From positions 24,243,797 to 24,307,796 of the forward strand of contig CM040433.1 in assembly GCA_022702705.1 (NCBI GenBank): 64,000 nt of DNA, read 5' to 3'. The notes under the pieces were generated by a model. That model was not told the origin of the DNA. It saw nothing but the letters and a program-made list of their open reading frames with translations, and did not search any database. Made by a program: the position numbers and the translations under genes. Source of the stretch: Papilionanthe hookeriana x Papilionanthe teres. Its lineage: Eukaryota; Streptophyta; Magnoliopsida; Asparagales; Orchidaceae. Positions 12,071 through 22,013 of the stretch are shown in pieces. Each line of letters begins with the position of its first letter. Position 1 is the stretch's first letter.

Positions 12071-12102
12071 GGCGTCCGAACGGTCCTCTACGTTCGGACG
12101 CC
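12071..12102. repeat. GC-rich hairpin at the A/B junction
   Basis: A perfect 12-bp inverted repeat, GGCGTCCGAACG / CGTTCGGACGCC, surrounds an 8-base loop (12,083-12,090). It forms the outer end of element A, and its right arm aligns with the outer end of element B. The A left end shows a weaker version of the same palindrome (GTCC...GGAC near 3,306-3,332). Confidence 0.8.
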
Positions 12103-12215
12103 ACTTACGTAACAGCGCGTGGCGGAGTGGGGTCCTCATTTCTACGTCGGAAGTTTAAAAAAAGGCGGAAAGTCGGCCCGGCCCGGCCCAGCCACCCTGC
12201 CATTTCAAATCCCGC
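12091..12215. repeat. element B left terminal inverted repeat
   Basis: The repeat matches the reverse complement of 21,850-21,972. Shared blocks include GGTCCTCATTT, ACGTCGGAA, GGAAAGTCGGCCCGGCCC, GCCACCC and GCCATTTCAAAT. Identity is roughly 85 percent by eye over the inner 85 bp. The GC-rich GGCCCGGCCCGGCCC core contrasts with the AT-rich interior. Confidence 0.85.
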
Positions 12216-12384
12216 CAAAACGGCATTTTTGGTTCCCTCGCCGCTGCTTCTACCTTAACAGGAGAATAAAAAGCAGAAAAGTGTTATTTTGGCTCTGTTA
12301 GGGTTTTCGTAAATTATTCTTTTGTCTCTTTAGGGTTAATGAGAAGTGTATTTTCTCTTTAGGGTTTCTCTGTTGCTGCAAAAG

Positions 12385-15300
12385 ATGGAGTTTGATTTCT
12401 CTCTTAATGAAGAAATAGGAAGCACAAATTACGAAAACAGCTCGTTTGAGACGGATGTAAGATTTACTTTCCCCAGAATTTTAGGGTTGAAGGGATGAGC
12501 AATAACCTATTTATGGTCGGTTTCCATGAAGTTTTTTCTGGAGTATTTTTAGTGTATTTTCAGTGTATTTTTAGAGTATTTTTAGAGTATTGCTGCTGGA
12601 GTATTTTTAGAGTATTGCTGCTGGAGTATTTTTAGAGTATTGTTGCTGGAGTATTTTTAGAGTATTTTTGGTGTAGTGCTGCTGGAGTATTTTTAGTGTA
12701 CTTTTGGTGTATTGCTGCTGGAGTATTTTTAGTGTTTTTTTGGTTTATTTTTAGAGTATTCCTGCTGGAATATTTTAAGTGTATTTCTGGTGTATTTTTA
12801 GAGTATTGCTGCTGGAGTATTTTTAGTGTATTGTTGCTAGAGTATTTTTAGTGTATTATTGGTGTATTTTTGGTGTATTACTGCTGGAGTATTTTTAGTG
12901 TATTTTTAGTGTATTTTTAGAGTATTTTCAGTGTATTTCTGGTGTATTTTTAGAGTATTGCTGCTAGAGTATTTTTAGTGTATTGCTGCTGGAGTATTTT
13001 AGTGTATTATTGGTGTATTTTTGATGTATTGCTGTTGGAGTATTTTTAGTGTATTTTTGGTGTATTTTTTGAGTTTTCTTGCTGGAGTATTTTAAGTATA
13101 TTTTTGGTGTATTTTTAGAGTATTGTTGCTGGAGTATTTTTAGTGTATTGTTGCTGGAGTATTTTTAGTGTATTATTGGTGTATTTTTGGTGTATTGCTG
13201 CTAGAGTTTTTTTAGTGTATTTTTGGTGTATTTTTTTAGTATTCCTGCTTGAGTATTTTAAGTGTATTTCTGGTGTATTTTTAGAGTATTGCTGCTGGAG
13301 TTTTTTTAGTGTATTGCTGCTGGAGTTTTTTAGTGTATTATTGGTGTATTCTTGGTGTATTGTTGTTGGAGTATTTTTAGTGTATTTTTGGTTTATTTTG
13401 TGTATTTCTTGTGTATTTTTGGTGTATTGCTGCTGGAGTATTTTTAGTGTATTTTTGGTGTATTGCTGCTGGATTATTTTTAGTGTATTTTTGGTGTATT
13501 TTTAGAGTATTCCTGCTGGAGTATTTTCAGTGTATTTCTGGTGTATTTTTAGAGTATTGCTATTTGAGTATTTTTAGTGTATTGCTGCTGGAGTATTTTT
13601 AGTGTATTATTGGTGTATTATTGGTGTATTGCTGCTGGAGTATTTTTAGTGTATTTTTGATGTATTTTAAGAGTATTCCTGCTGGAGTATTTTCAGTGTA
13701 CTTCTAGTGTATTGTTTGGGTCATATACATGCCTGACTAACTCTATTGTATAATTTCAATTTGTAGTTACCTGCGGCAGGAAGTGATTCAAATGATCCAA
13801 TTGCACACAATTTTCTTAGTACTATTGTTCATAATGAGGTAGAGGCTTACGAACACTATTGCGCTTATGCATATCATGTTAGATTCAGTGTCCGCAAGGA
13901 TCATAGCAGTTACTGGCCTAACTCCAAGCAAATTAAGTCGAAGGAATATACCAGTGCAAAAGCGGGCCATAAGAAAGAGTCACTGGTCACAAATACGCTG
14001 AAGTACAGAAAAGCTGAAAGCAGGACTGGCTGTTAAGCAATGGTTCGTTATGTTGTTGACATTGACGGCAACTGGACAATAAAGAAATTTGTCGAAGGGC
14101 ATAACCACCCCTTGGCGGAATCATCTGACAAGCACCTTCTACTATCTAGTTGGAAGATTAGCACGTTAAATGCAGATTTACTGAGATCATTGACAGGTTT
14201 ATGGATTAGAGCAGCATACGCATTTAGGTTCCTTGCTACTGAGGTTGGTGGAGTAGAGAACATGGAGTGTACGAGACAAGATGCCTACTACTTCCTTCAA
14301 ATGGATAGAAGAATTAGAATTCAACGTGGTGATGCAAACTCTCTCTTACAATTATTCATGGAACGACAAAATGATGATAGCATGTTTGCATGGGACTTCC
14401 AGACTGATGACGAGGGCAGACTGGGAAGCTTTTTTGGTGTGATGGGCCTTCTAGGCTTTACTATGATTGCTTTCGGGATGTTGTAACTACCGATTGAATA
14501 AGTAAAATTTATGTTGTGCTCCTTCTGTAGGGGTGAACCACCACTGGCAAAACGTCCTCTTTGGAGTTGGTTTTTTAGCCGACGAGACAATAGAGTCATT
14601 TAGTTGGCTAATCAAAAGTTTTGTTCGAATAATGGGCAACAAGCATCCAATCACCATTTTTACGGATCAAGATCAAGCGATGTCAAGGGTCATTGAAGAA
14701 TGTCTTCCATTCACAAGGCATAGATTGTGCCAGTGGCATATTTATAAGAAGCTGTCTTCAAAAGTTCATTGCGGCGTCAAGTGTAAGAGCATCAACAATC
14801 TGTTCTGCAGATGCATGCGAGATTGTGATTCTGAAGAGGAGTTTGAACGTTATTGGGCTTTAATGATCGAGCAAGGAGACCTACACAGCAATGGGTGGCT
14901 ACAAGATTTGTATCGCATAAGACATAAGTGGTCCACAGCATTCAATAAAGAAATATTTGGAATGAGAATATTGTCGACTCAAAGAAGTGAGTCCACAAAT
15001 AACGTATGTCATGGTGTATCTAAGCTAACCAGTTCTCTCACTGATTGCTTTCTGGGTATTGAAAGTATTATGAAATCTTGGAGAATGAACGAGAAGGACG
15101 AAAACTTCAAAAGCTGTCAAACGGTGATTAAGCCCACAGTTAAAACAAGCCTAGTGTTGAGGCAAGCTGCTACGTATTACACCCGGAAGCTGTATTGCAT
15201 GTTTGAAGAAGAGTTGTTGCATGGGTTATGCAGAGTAATTATTGATGTCGCAGGTGAGTGTGCTTCAAAATTCTATGTTAGGAATTTCGATAATTAAGAG

Positions 15301-16052
15301 ACGAGTACACCCTGGATTGATAATTTCGATATGAATAAGTGCGAGATCACTTGTAGCTGCAATAAATTTGAAATGATGGGGTTACTCTGTGCTCACTCGC
15401 TACGTGTTCTTAATGAGGTAAAGGTAACAAAGATTCCAGAGAAATATTTGTTATTGTGATGGTCGGTAAAGGCAAAAAAAGAGATATATAAATCCTTTGA
15501 GTACATACGGATGAAAGACTCTGAAAAGTCCAGCCCAAGTTCAAGTGGAATCATATTTAGGTCACACTCTCAAAAGTTTATATACCAACTAATCAGTAAA
15601 GCAGGTGAAAATGAACGCGCTGAGACATACCTTCTTGATACCTTCAAGACGGCATCTATAGGTATAGATGATATATTAGATGGGAAGGATCCTAATCCAA
15701 ATAAAATTACCAAAAAGCAAAAATCACGCACGATAACCAACAATGTAGATGATCCCGCAAAAATGAGACCCAAAGGTATTTCTAATGCAAGGTTGAAAGG
15801 ATACTGAGAAAAGGTCAAGAGAACTAAGAGTATGTACTTCTACATTCTAAACAATTTAATAGTTTGTTTTGGTTAACTCGTCGCTAAAATGTACAACTTT
15901 ATGCAGGAAAAAATCGGGAAGGATCCAGTAGAGAAGAACCACAGATAAATGTTACGGCTGAACCATCTTACAATTTGCCTTTTCAACAGGAAAATGTTAC
16001 GCCTGAACCATCTTACACCGCATTACTGATGCACTCCATTACCGGGTTGTGA
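12385..16052 (+). pseudogene. FAR1-type Mutator transposase of MULE B
   Basis: The gene structure parallels that of element A. Exon 1 is 12,385-12,456 (72 nt, MEFDFSLNEE...). The intron is a minisatellite. Exon 2 is 13,767-15,829 and exon 3 15,907-16,052. The FAR1 region (EAYEHYCAYAYHVRFSV, RTGC, HNHPL) is followed by the MULE core with D (IFTDQDQA, ~14,665) and E (STQRSESTNN, ~14,990), a SWIM finger (CSC x9 CAH, ~15,354-15,395) and a DPAKMRPKG motif. The first catalytic Asp, present in A as FFDTSY, is missing here: about a dozen bases are deleted around 14,480, where the frame also shifts. Stops at 14,034-14,036, 15,295-15,297, 15,457-15,459 and near 15,805 also break it. Exon 3 encodes a short repeated phrase (NVTAEPSY / NVTPEPSY). 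Confidence 0.88.
12530..13720 (+). repeat. GTATTTTTAGT minisatellite in intron 1 of the transposase of B
   Basis: About 1.2 kb of 10-12-bp monomers: GTATTTTTAGT, GTATTTTTGGT and GTATTGCTGCTGGA, in changing order with higher-order blocks such as GAGTATTTTTAGTGTATT. It sits between the GTAAGA donor at 12,457 and the TTGTAG acceptor ending at 13,766. T-tracts recur about once per helical turn. Open frames reading YFWCI/LVYF are translations of the repeat, not genes. Confidence 0.9.
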
Positions 16053-16149
16053 CATGATTGTTATGTTACACTGGAGTAGACAAGGAAAATACAACCATGT
16101 TATGACTATGTCAATAAATACATGATTGAGAATAATATTTTGTAGTTTT

Positions 16150-17590
16150 CTGTAATATATTTTTTTATTTTAATAAAAATGCCCAGTTACACTCAACGTT
16201 CTTAATTTTAGTATTCTACCAGCAAACAATGCAAGTACAATGCAAGTATACTGCAAATACAATGAATGTATACTGAAATTACACCTGCACACAAAAATAC
16301 ACTGAAAATACACTAAAAATACACCAAATTTCTGCAATTCAGAATTCAAGCAATAAACGAGTAAAATTTTGTCTATTACACATCATTGTCACACCAATGA
16401 GCTACATGTTGACGTGCATTAATAAATTACGCTGAAAATACATCTTCACATAATAATACACTGAAAATACACCTGCACATTAAAATATACTGAAAATACA
16501 CCAGACTATGCACTAGACTTCTGGATTTCAGAATTGAAGCAGCAAACAAGTAAAAACGTCCACAAACATATTTCTGGACTTCAGAACTCAAGCAGTAAAC
16601 AAGACATACATTGAAAATAAACTGAAAATACACTTGCACACTAAAATACACCCAAAATACACTGAAAAAACACTGAAATTACACCTGCAAACAAGAATAC
16701 ACTGAAAATACACCACTTTCCTGCACTTCAGAATTCAAGCAGTAAGCAAGACAGATACACCTGAAAATACACCAGATTTATGGACTTCAGAACTCAAGCA
16801 GTAAACAGGACAGATACACTGAAAATACACCTGCAAGCGAGAATACACTAAAAATACACTGAAATTATACTACTTTCCTGAACTTCAGAATTCAAGCAGT
16901 AAACAAAGCAAATAAACTGAATGTACACTGAAATTACACCTACAAACAAGAATACACTGAAAATACACCACTTTCCTGCACTTCAGAATTCAAGCATTAA
17001 GCAAGACAGATACACCTGAAAATACACCAGATTTATGGACCTCAGAACTCAAGCAGTAAACAAGGCAGATACACTGAAAATACACTAAAAATACACCTGC
17101 AAGCGAGAATACACTAAAAATACACTAGTTTCATGCACTTCATAATTCAACAAGTAAACAAAGCAAATACAATGAATGTACACTAAAATTACTGCAAAGA
17201 AGAATACACTGAAAATAAACTGCAAATACACCACTTTCTGCACTTCAGAATTCAAGCAGTAAGCAAGACAGATACACCTGAAAATACATCAGATTTATGG
17301 ACTTCAGAACTCAAGCAGTAAACAAGGCAGATACACTGAAAATACACCTACAAGAGAGAATACACTAAAAATACACTGAAAATACACTACTTTCCTGCGC
17401 TTCAGAATTCAAGCAGTAAACAAAGCAAATACACTGAATGTACACTGAAATTACACCTGCAAACAAGAATACACTGAAAATACATTGAAAATACACAACT
17501 TTCCTGCACTTCAGAATTCAAGCAATAAACAAAGCAAATACACTGAATGTACACTGAAATTACACCTGCAAACAAGAATACACTTAATGT
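16150..17590. repeat. AAAATACACT minisatellite between the genes of element B
   Basis: The 3'-3' spacer is made of 10-bp AAAATACACT-type monomers (on +) mixed with a longer phrase, TGCACTTCAGAATTCAAGCA, that recurs near 16,727, 16,976, 17,235, 17,397 and 17,505. This gives a higher-order unit of about 250 bp that shortens at the right end. The array runs right up to the last exon of the Ulp1-like gene. No gene was found in it. Confidence 0.85.
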
Positions 17591-17594
17591 ACAA

Positions 17595-20500
17595 TCAAAT
17601 ATCTAATAGTTTATATCTACATATTTCGTATACAAACTCAGCCCTAAATCGTGACATTTCGGCTTGCCAGTTTTTCTTTTCTTTCCAAATAATTTTTTCT
17701 TTCTTCACAAGTGTCTCGATATATTTACACACAAAAATACCGCAGTCGACGCTGTTGCTCTGTGTGGGAAGTCCTTTGGACACAAGAACTTTCCACTCAT
17801 CGGGCTTAGACGGAAAAGCACTCCCGAGTTCAGCATCAAGAAACTTTATCTGAAAAAATGTCATAACAATTAAAATAATTGTAAGCCTGACAAAACAAGA
17901 AATTTGTTCAGATAATAAATAATTGTAAGCTTTACAATTTGCATACCACATCGTGTGCAACTGCCGCGTGCGTTTTTTTCGGCAAAGAATCTAAAAATCT
18001 TCATTCTTGATACACTGGACTTCCCGCAAGTAGAGTGCAATGCCCCCCATGAATTATTGGTACCAAAATTAATTCTGCTCCAGCAACAGCCTCCCTAGTG
18101 ACATGTGTCACAATATTTTTTAGAGGATGGCGTCTGTACATCTGCACAAACAAATTAATTGACCTTATTAGTTGGAGAGGTGCAAGATTCCTAACTATTA
18201 ATTTAAATGTCGAATTTTACATATTGCACTGGAGACACATATACATAGTTTTTGTACAATTCGGTCGATTGACGCCTCTTATTTTATAATGTAAGTTCAA
18301 ACATGTCTATATGCTCAGTTCCTACTTCTTTACTATTCCACAGTAACTCAATACAATTATGAGATATTACAATATGTCCTCGGTGAAATATCACATCGTC
18401 GCTGTATTACAAAGAAAATAACAAACTATTAGACTTTATAAAGGAATAAGGCAGTATAGAAAAAGTAATTTGCATTTACTTACTCAGCTTTGTATTTGTT
18501 CAAACAGGTATCTATGACATGCTGCATCTCAGTTGTTAATAGATTTCTGTCAGGGAACTCAATGGCTGGACAGTCAACAGCAGGGACATCACCTTGAAAT
18601 ACAATGAGAGCTCGTTGTTCATCCTCCTCCGCTGCTGTAACCGTATCCAAGTCCTCTTTCCCAGCTTCATCTATGTGTGCAGCCTCCTGTTCTTCCAATG
18701 GCGGATTGTCCAATACGGACTTCAGAAGTTGTTCTTCCGTTATTGGAACGGTTTTCTTCTTCTTAAGTACAAAAAATGGGGATACAATAGCCTTCCTTTT
18801 CTGGTCGCCTCTGGACTTAACCCTTCGGACTAAGCTCCCCATTGGCATTTCAGTAATGGCTACCTCCCCGTGTTCCCCATTCCCCTCATTTATTGTGTCT
18901 TCAGCAGCAGGTTCCTCTACTAAAGCTGTAGTCGACATTGGAACTACAGGATTCGGAACCTTAAGCCCAGATTCTTCTTCCCTCTCTTCCTCCATCTCTT
19001 CCTTCATGTATGTAGCAGGGTATTCACCCACAAAAGGGCTTTCTTTGGGTGATTCTATGTCACCTTTATTTAATTTCTCTTTTATTTCCTTAATGTCGAT
19101 CTTAACCGACACAATATCAGTCTCTAGACTGTCTAATCTGTTATTTGTATTTTCTACGAATTTCAAAACAAAATTATGAAGCTCCATAAGAGTTTGGTCT
19201 ATCTTTTCTATACGACTGATAATGCCTTCTTGTGTATGTGAATATGTAGGCTGCGGGGTGCTTTGACTTGTTGCCTCGACAGAATCAGTAGGAGAAGAGA
19301 TATGATCCCCTCTAGGGGCAAGTAATGGTTGCTCGTCCTCGCGGACATCATCAAATGAATCGAGAACCTACATGTGTATTTAGTAGAACTAATAAATATC
19401 TGATCTAATATATAAAAAATAATTTTGAAATGATAGAAAAAAAATTACTACGTACTTGTACAGTGCTAAGTCTTTGAAATATTAAATGAATCTTTGCTGG
19501 TTTCCAGCCCGTTTTTGTTCTCCACCTCAACATGCGAGGTCTGGCGTCAGGAATTGCTGGGGCTATCACAGTTGTCAGCTCGTAAAACCACAGCTGCAGA
19601 GCAAAAATTAAATCAGTATTTCACATTAATAAAATAATTCATATATATTTATGTAATTGGGCATGAAAATGGACTAACCGTCAGAAGAAAAATAAATCCA
19701 TTGAAGTATCCCATTTTCTGGCCTGTCTTTATTTTAATGCTGCACCCGTTAATTTGCTCGATTAGGTGCTCACACACCATTGCAAGCCAATTTATTGATG
19801 AAAAAGAATCTAAATTTTCAGCAAAAGCATATAGCCCTTTGGGTACCCTAAGATTGTTGTATGGAAAGAATAAGTTAGATAACAAAAACTTAATAATTAG
19901 TTTGACAACTTCTGTGGATGACTCTGGGAGTGGCCCATCCACTAAATCTTTTTTGCCATATTGGCATCAACATCGGGAATGTGTCTTTTGCCCCAAGTTG
20001 CTACAACTCCTCTATTTGGCATGTCAATTAACACTGCAACTTGGTCAGCATCAAACCTTATCTCCTTCCCCCCCATTCTGAATGTCAGCTTCTCCATATC
20101 CCAACAGTTTACTATGTGCATGGTCAGGATGTGATCTTGAGTATAAGAGGGGAGATCAAAAAACTGAGTGACCTTCAATTCTTCAAGTCTAGCCCAAGTT
20201 TCCTGAGAGAGGGCTGGCCTGACCTTGTCCAGAACTAGTCTAAATGTTGATGGCCGGCATCTGCAATACATGGATTGTTTGTTCATCAACCTGCATGAGT
20301 AATATTCATGTTATTAACACTGAAAACACTTGAAAAATACACTAAAAGAAAAACATAAAGCTAGAATACACCAAAAATACACTGAAAATACACTTAAAAT
20401 ACACTAGATTTTTACCTAGTGTATTTTTACTGTATTCACAGTATATTCCTAGTGTCAATTTGAAAATACACCAAAAATACACTAAAAACACACTGGGTTT

Positions 20501-21671
20501 CGACCTATTGTATTTTTAGTGTATTTTTGGTGTATTCCAAGTGTATATGTGAAAATACACAAAAAATACACTAAAAATACACTAAAAATACACTAAGTTT
20601 TACCTAGTGTATACCTAGTGTATTTTAACTGTATTTATAATGTATTCCAAGTGTATATTTGAAAATACACCTAAAATACACTGAAAATACACTAGGTTTT
20701 ACTTAGTGTATTTTTAGTGTATTCATAATGTATTCCAAGTGTATATTTTGAAAATACACCAAAAATACACTAAAAATACACTAGGTTTTACCTAGTGTAT
20801 TTTTAGTGTATTCATAATGTATTCCAAGTGTATATTTTGAAATACACCAAAAATACACCAGGTTTTTACCTAATCTATTCTTTATGTATTCATGGTGTAT
20901 TCCTAGTATATTACTGAAAATACACAAAAAATATACTAGAAACACACTGTTTTGAGCTAGTATATTTTTAGTGTATTTTCAGTGTATTCCAAGTGTATAT
21001 TTTAAATACACAAAAAATACACCAAAAATACACTAGGTTTATTTTTAATGTATTTTTGGTGTATTTTTTATGTATTTTCAGTAAATCACTTGGAATACAC
21101 TGAAAATACACTAAAAATACACTAGGTTTTTACCTAGTGTTTTTTTACTGTATTCATGTTGTATTCCTAGTGTATTCTAGAATTCTCTAGAATACACCAA
21201 AAATACACTAAAAATACACTAGGTTTTTACCTAGTGTATTTTTTATGTATTCATGGTGTATTCCTAGTGTATTAGTGAAAATACACCAAAAATACAATAA
21301 AAATACACTAAAAATAAACATAGTGTATTTTTGGTGTATTTTCAAATATACACTTGAAATACACAGAAAATACACTAAAAATACACTAAAAATATTTTTA
21401 GTTCAAAACATTATATTTCTAGTGTATTTTTGGTGCATTCCAAGTGTATTTGAAAATACACTAAAAATACACTAAAAAAGCATGCACAGCCCGAGCAAAC
21501 TTACCACAACGTTTCTCCTGCCATGCTCTCCTTCTTGGACTTCTTCTTTCCCTCCTTTAATGACTTCATCGGCTCCTCAACTACTGGGTTCTCCGAATCC
21601 GTATCAGTCTCTTCTGATCCTGATCCAGTGCCTTCCTCCCACAATATCTCCTCTGAATTGGCCGACGACAT
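17595..21671 (-). pseudogene. Ulp1-like (C48) cysteine protease gene of MULE B
   Basis: Seven exons can be read with GT..AG borders: 21,671-21,505, 20,290-19,679, 19,593-19,456, 19,368-18,484, 18,401-18,221, 18,141-17,947 and 17,849-17,595. Exon 1 starts MSSANSEEILW. Exon 2 is the DUF1985-like region (YCRCRPS, TQFFDLPSY, MGGKEIRFDADQVAVLI). Exon 4 is a long acidic linker with a likely coiled coil (KFVENTNNRLDSLETDI) and a basic KRKA/KKKK stretch that could be a nuclear signal. The last exons form the protease: His in IIHGGHC (the usual His-Trp is His-Cys), Asp in FLDSL, then Gln and Cys in PTQSNSVDCGIFVCKYIE. Breaks are few: a frameshift after AKKI near 19,940, a stop in exon 5 and one near the catalytic His. 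It is the best preserved of the four MULE genes, yet not intact. Confidence 0.83.
20330..21480 (-). repeat. array of ~10 palindromes in intron 1 of the B Ulp1-like gene
   Basis: The intron is made of AAAATACACT monomers that repeatedly flip strand. The centre phrase CACTAGGTTTTTACCTAGTG, or a variant, occurs near 20,402, 20,495, 20,597, 20,689, 20,785, 20,858, 20,947, 21,040, 21,120 and 21,213, about 75-100 bp apart. On each side the arms read ACTAAAAATACACTAGG and CCTAGTGTATTTTTAGT. Each unit can fold into a hairpin of 20-40 bp stem with a loop of about 5 bases. The block lies wholly inside the intron between exon 1 and exon 2. Confidence 0.85.
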
Positions 21672-21849
21672 TGTCGATAAGATTTAAAACTAAAATTCTC
21701 AGTGGATTCCAAAAACCCTAGCAGAGCGAACACGTTTTTAGGAATTTATTCTATGCGTCGATAAAACCATCGAAACCCTAAACTGAAACGTTTTTAGGAA
21801 GAGGAGATGTACGACGCTCGGGTAGGACCCAAAGGGAATGTCAAAGTCG

Positions 21850-21990
21850 CGGAATTTGAAATGGCGGGGTGGCCGGGCTGGGCCGGGCCGACTTTCCACC
21901 TTTTTTATTTATTTCCGACGTGAAAATGAGGACCTCACCCCTCCACACATCATTACTTACAGAGTCCTGAAGGAATATTTTGCCCCCGAC
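21850..21990. repeat. element B right terminal inverted repeat
   Basis: This is the partner of the left repeat at 12,091-12,215: read on the minus strand it gives GAGGTCCTCATTTTCACGTC, then GGAAAGTCGGCCCGGCCCAG. The outer limit is near 21,972-21,990, where the match to the left end (TTCAGGAC against TTCGGAC) fades. The Harbinger TTA begins only about 20-40 bp further on. Confidence 0.8.
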
Positions 21991-22013
21991 CTCCTGAGTT
22001 GATTGGTAACTTA

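Larger units (their letters stand above)
3299..12102. mobile_element. MULE element A (FAR1-type transposase plus Ulp1-like gene)
   Basis: An 8.8-kb DNA transposon of the Mutator-like class. The ends can be aligned as inverted repeats: GTCCTAACGTAGAGGA at 3,306 against GTCCGAACGTAGAGGA reading inward from 12,099. Further in, GGCAGG...GACCCACAGGTATTT on the left matches GGCACCTGG...CCCCACAGAATTTT on the right. It holds two convergent genes, Ulp1-like on + (4,444-7,677) and transposase on - (8,843-11,861). Both are broken, so the copy is non-autonomous. Transposase with an Ulp1 protease-like gene is the known content of Kaonashi-type MULEs (family knowledge). Exact termini and target-site duplication were not resolved. 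Confidence 0.7.
12091..21990. mobile_element. MULE element B (FAR1-type transposase plus Ulp1-like gene)
   Basis: A 9.9-kb Mutator-like element directly next to element A, with the gene order mirrored: transposase on + (12,385-16,052), Ulp1-like on - (17,595-21,671). Terminal inverted repeats of over 100 bp are clear (see their entries). The proteins are clearly homologous to those of A but substantially diverged, and the internal minisatellite motif differs, so A and B are different families or subfamilies and not a recent duplication. Both genes carry inactivating changes. No target-site duplication was identified, partly because the left end merges with the A terminus. Confidence 0.75.

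Noticed and set aside
13143..13602. Plus-strand open frames rich in FLVYFWCI
   Set aside because: Pure translation of the GTATTTTTAGT minisatellite in an intron; open only because the repeat lacks stops in that frame.
16150..17590. Regular repeats that might suggest a CRISPR array
   Set aside because: Monomers are contiguous and degenerate with no unique spacers, and the genome is a plant's.
18604..19179. Long plus-strand serine-rich open frame
   Set aside because: It is the antisense of the acidic linker exon of the Ulp1-like gene, whose minus-strand reading has splice sites and homology to element A.
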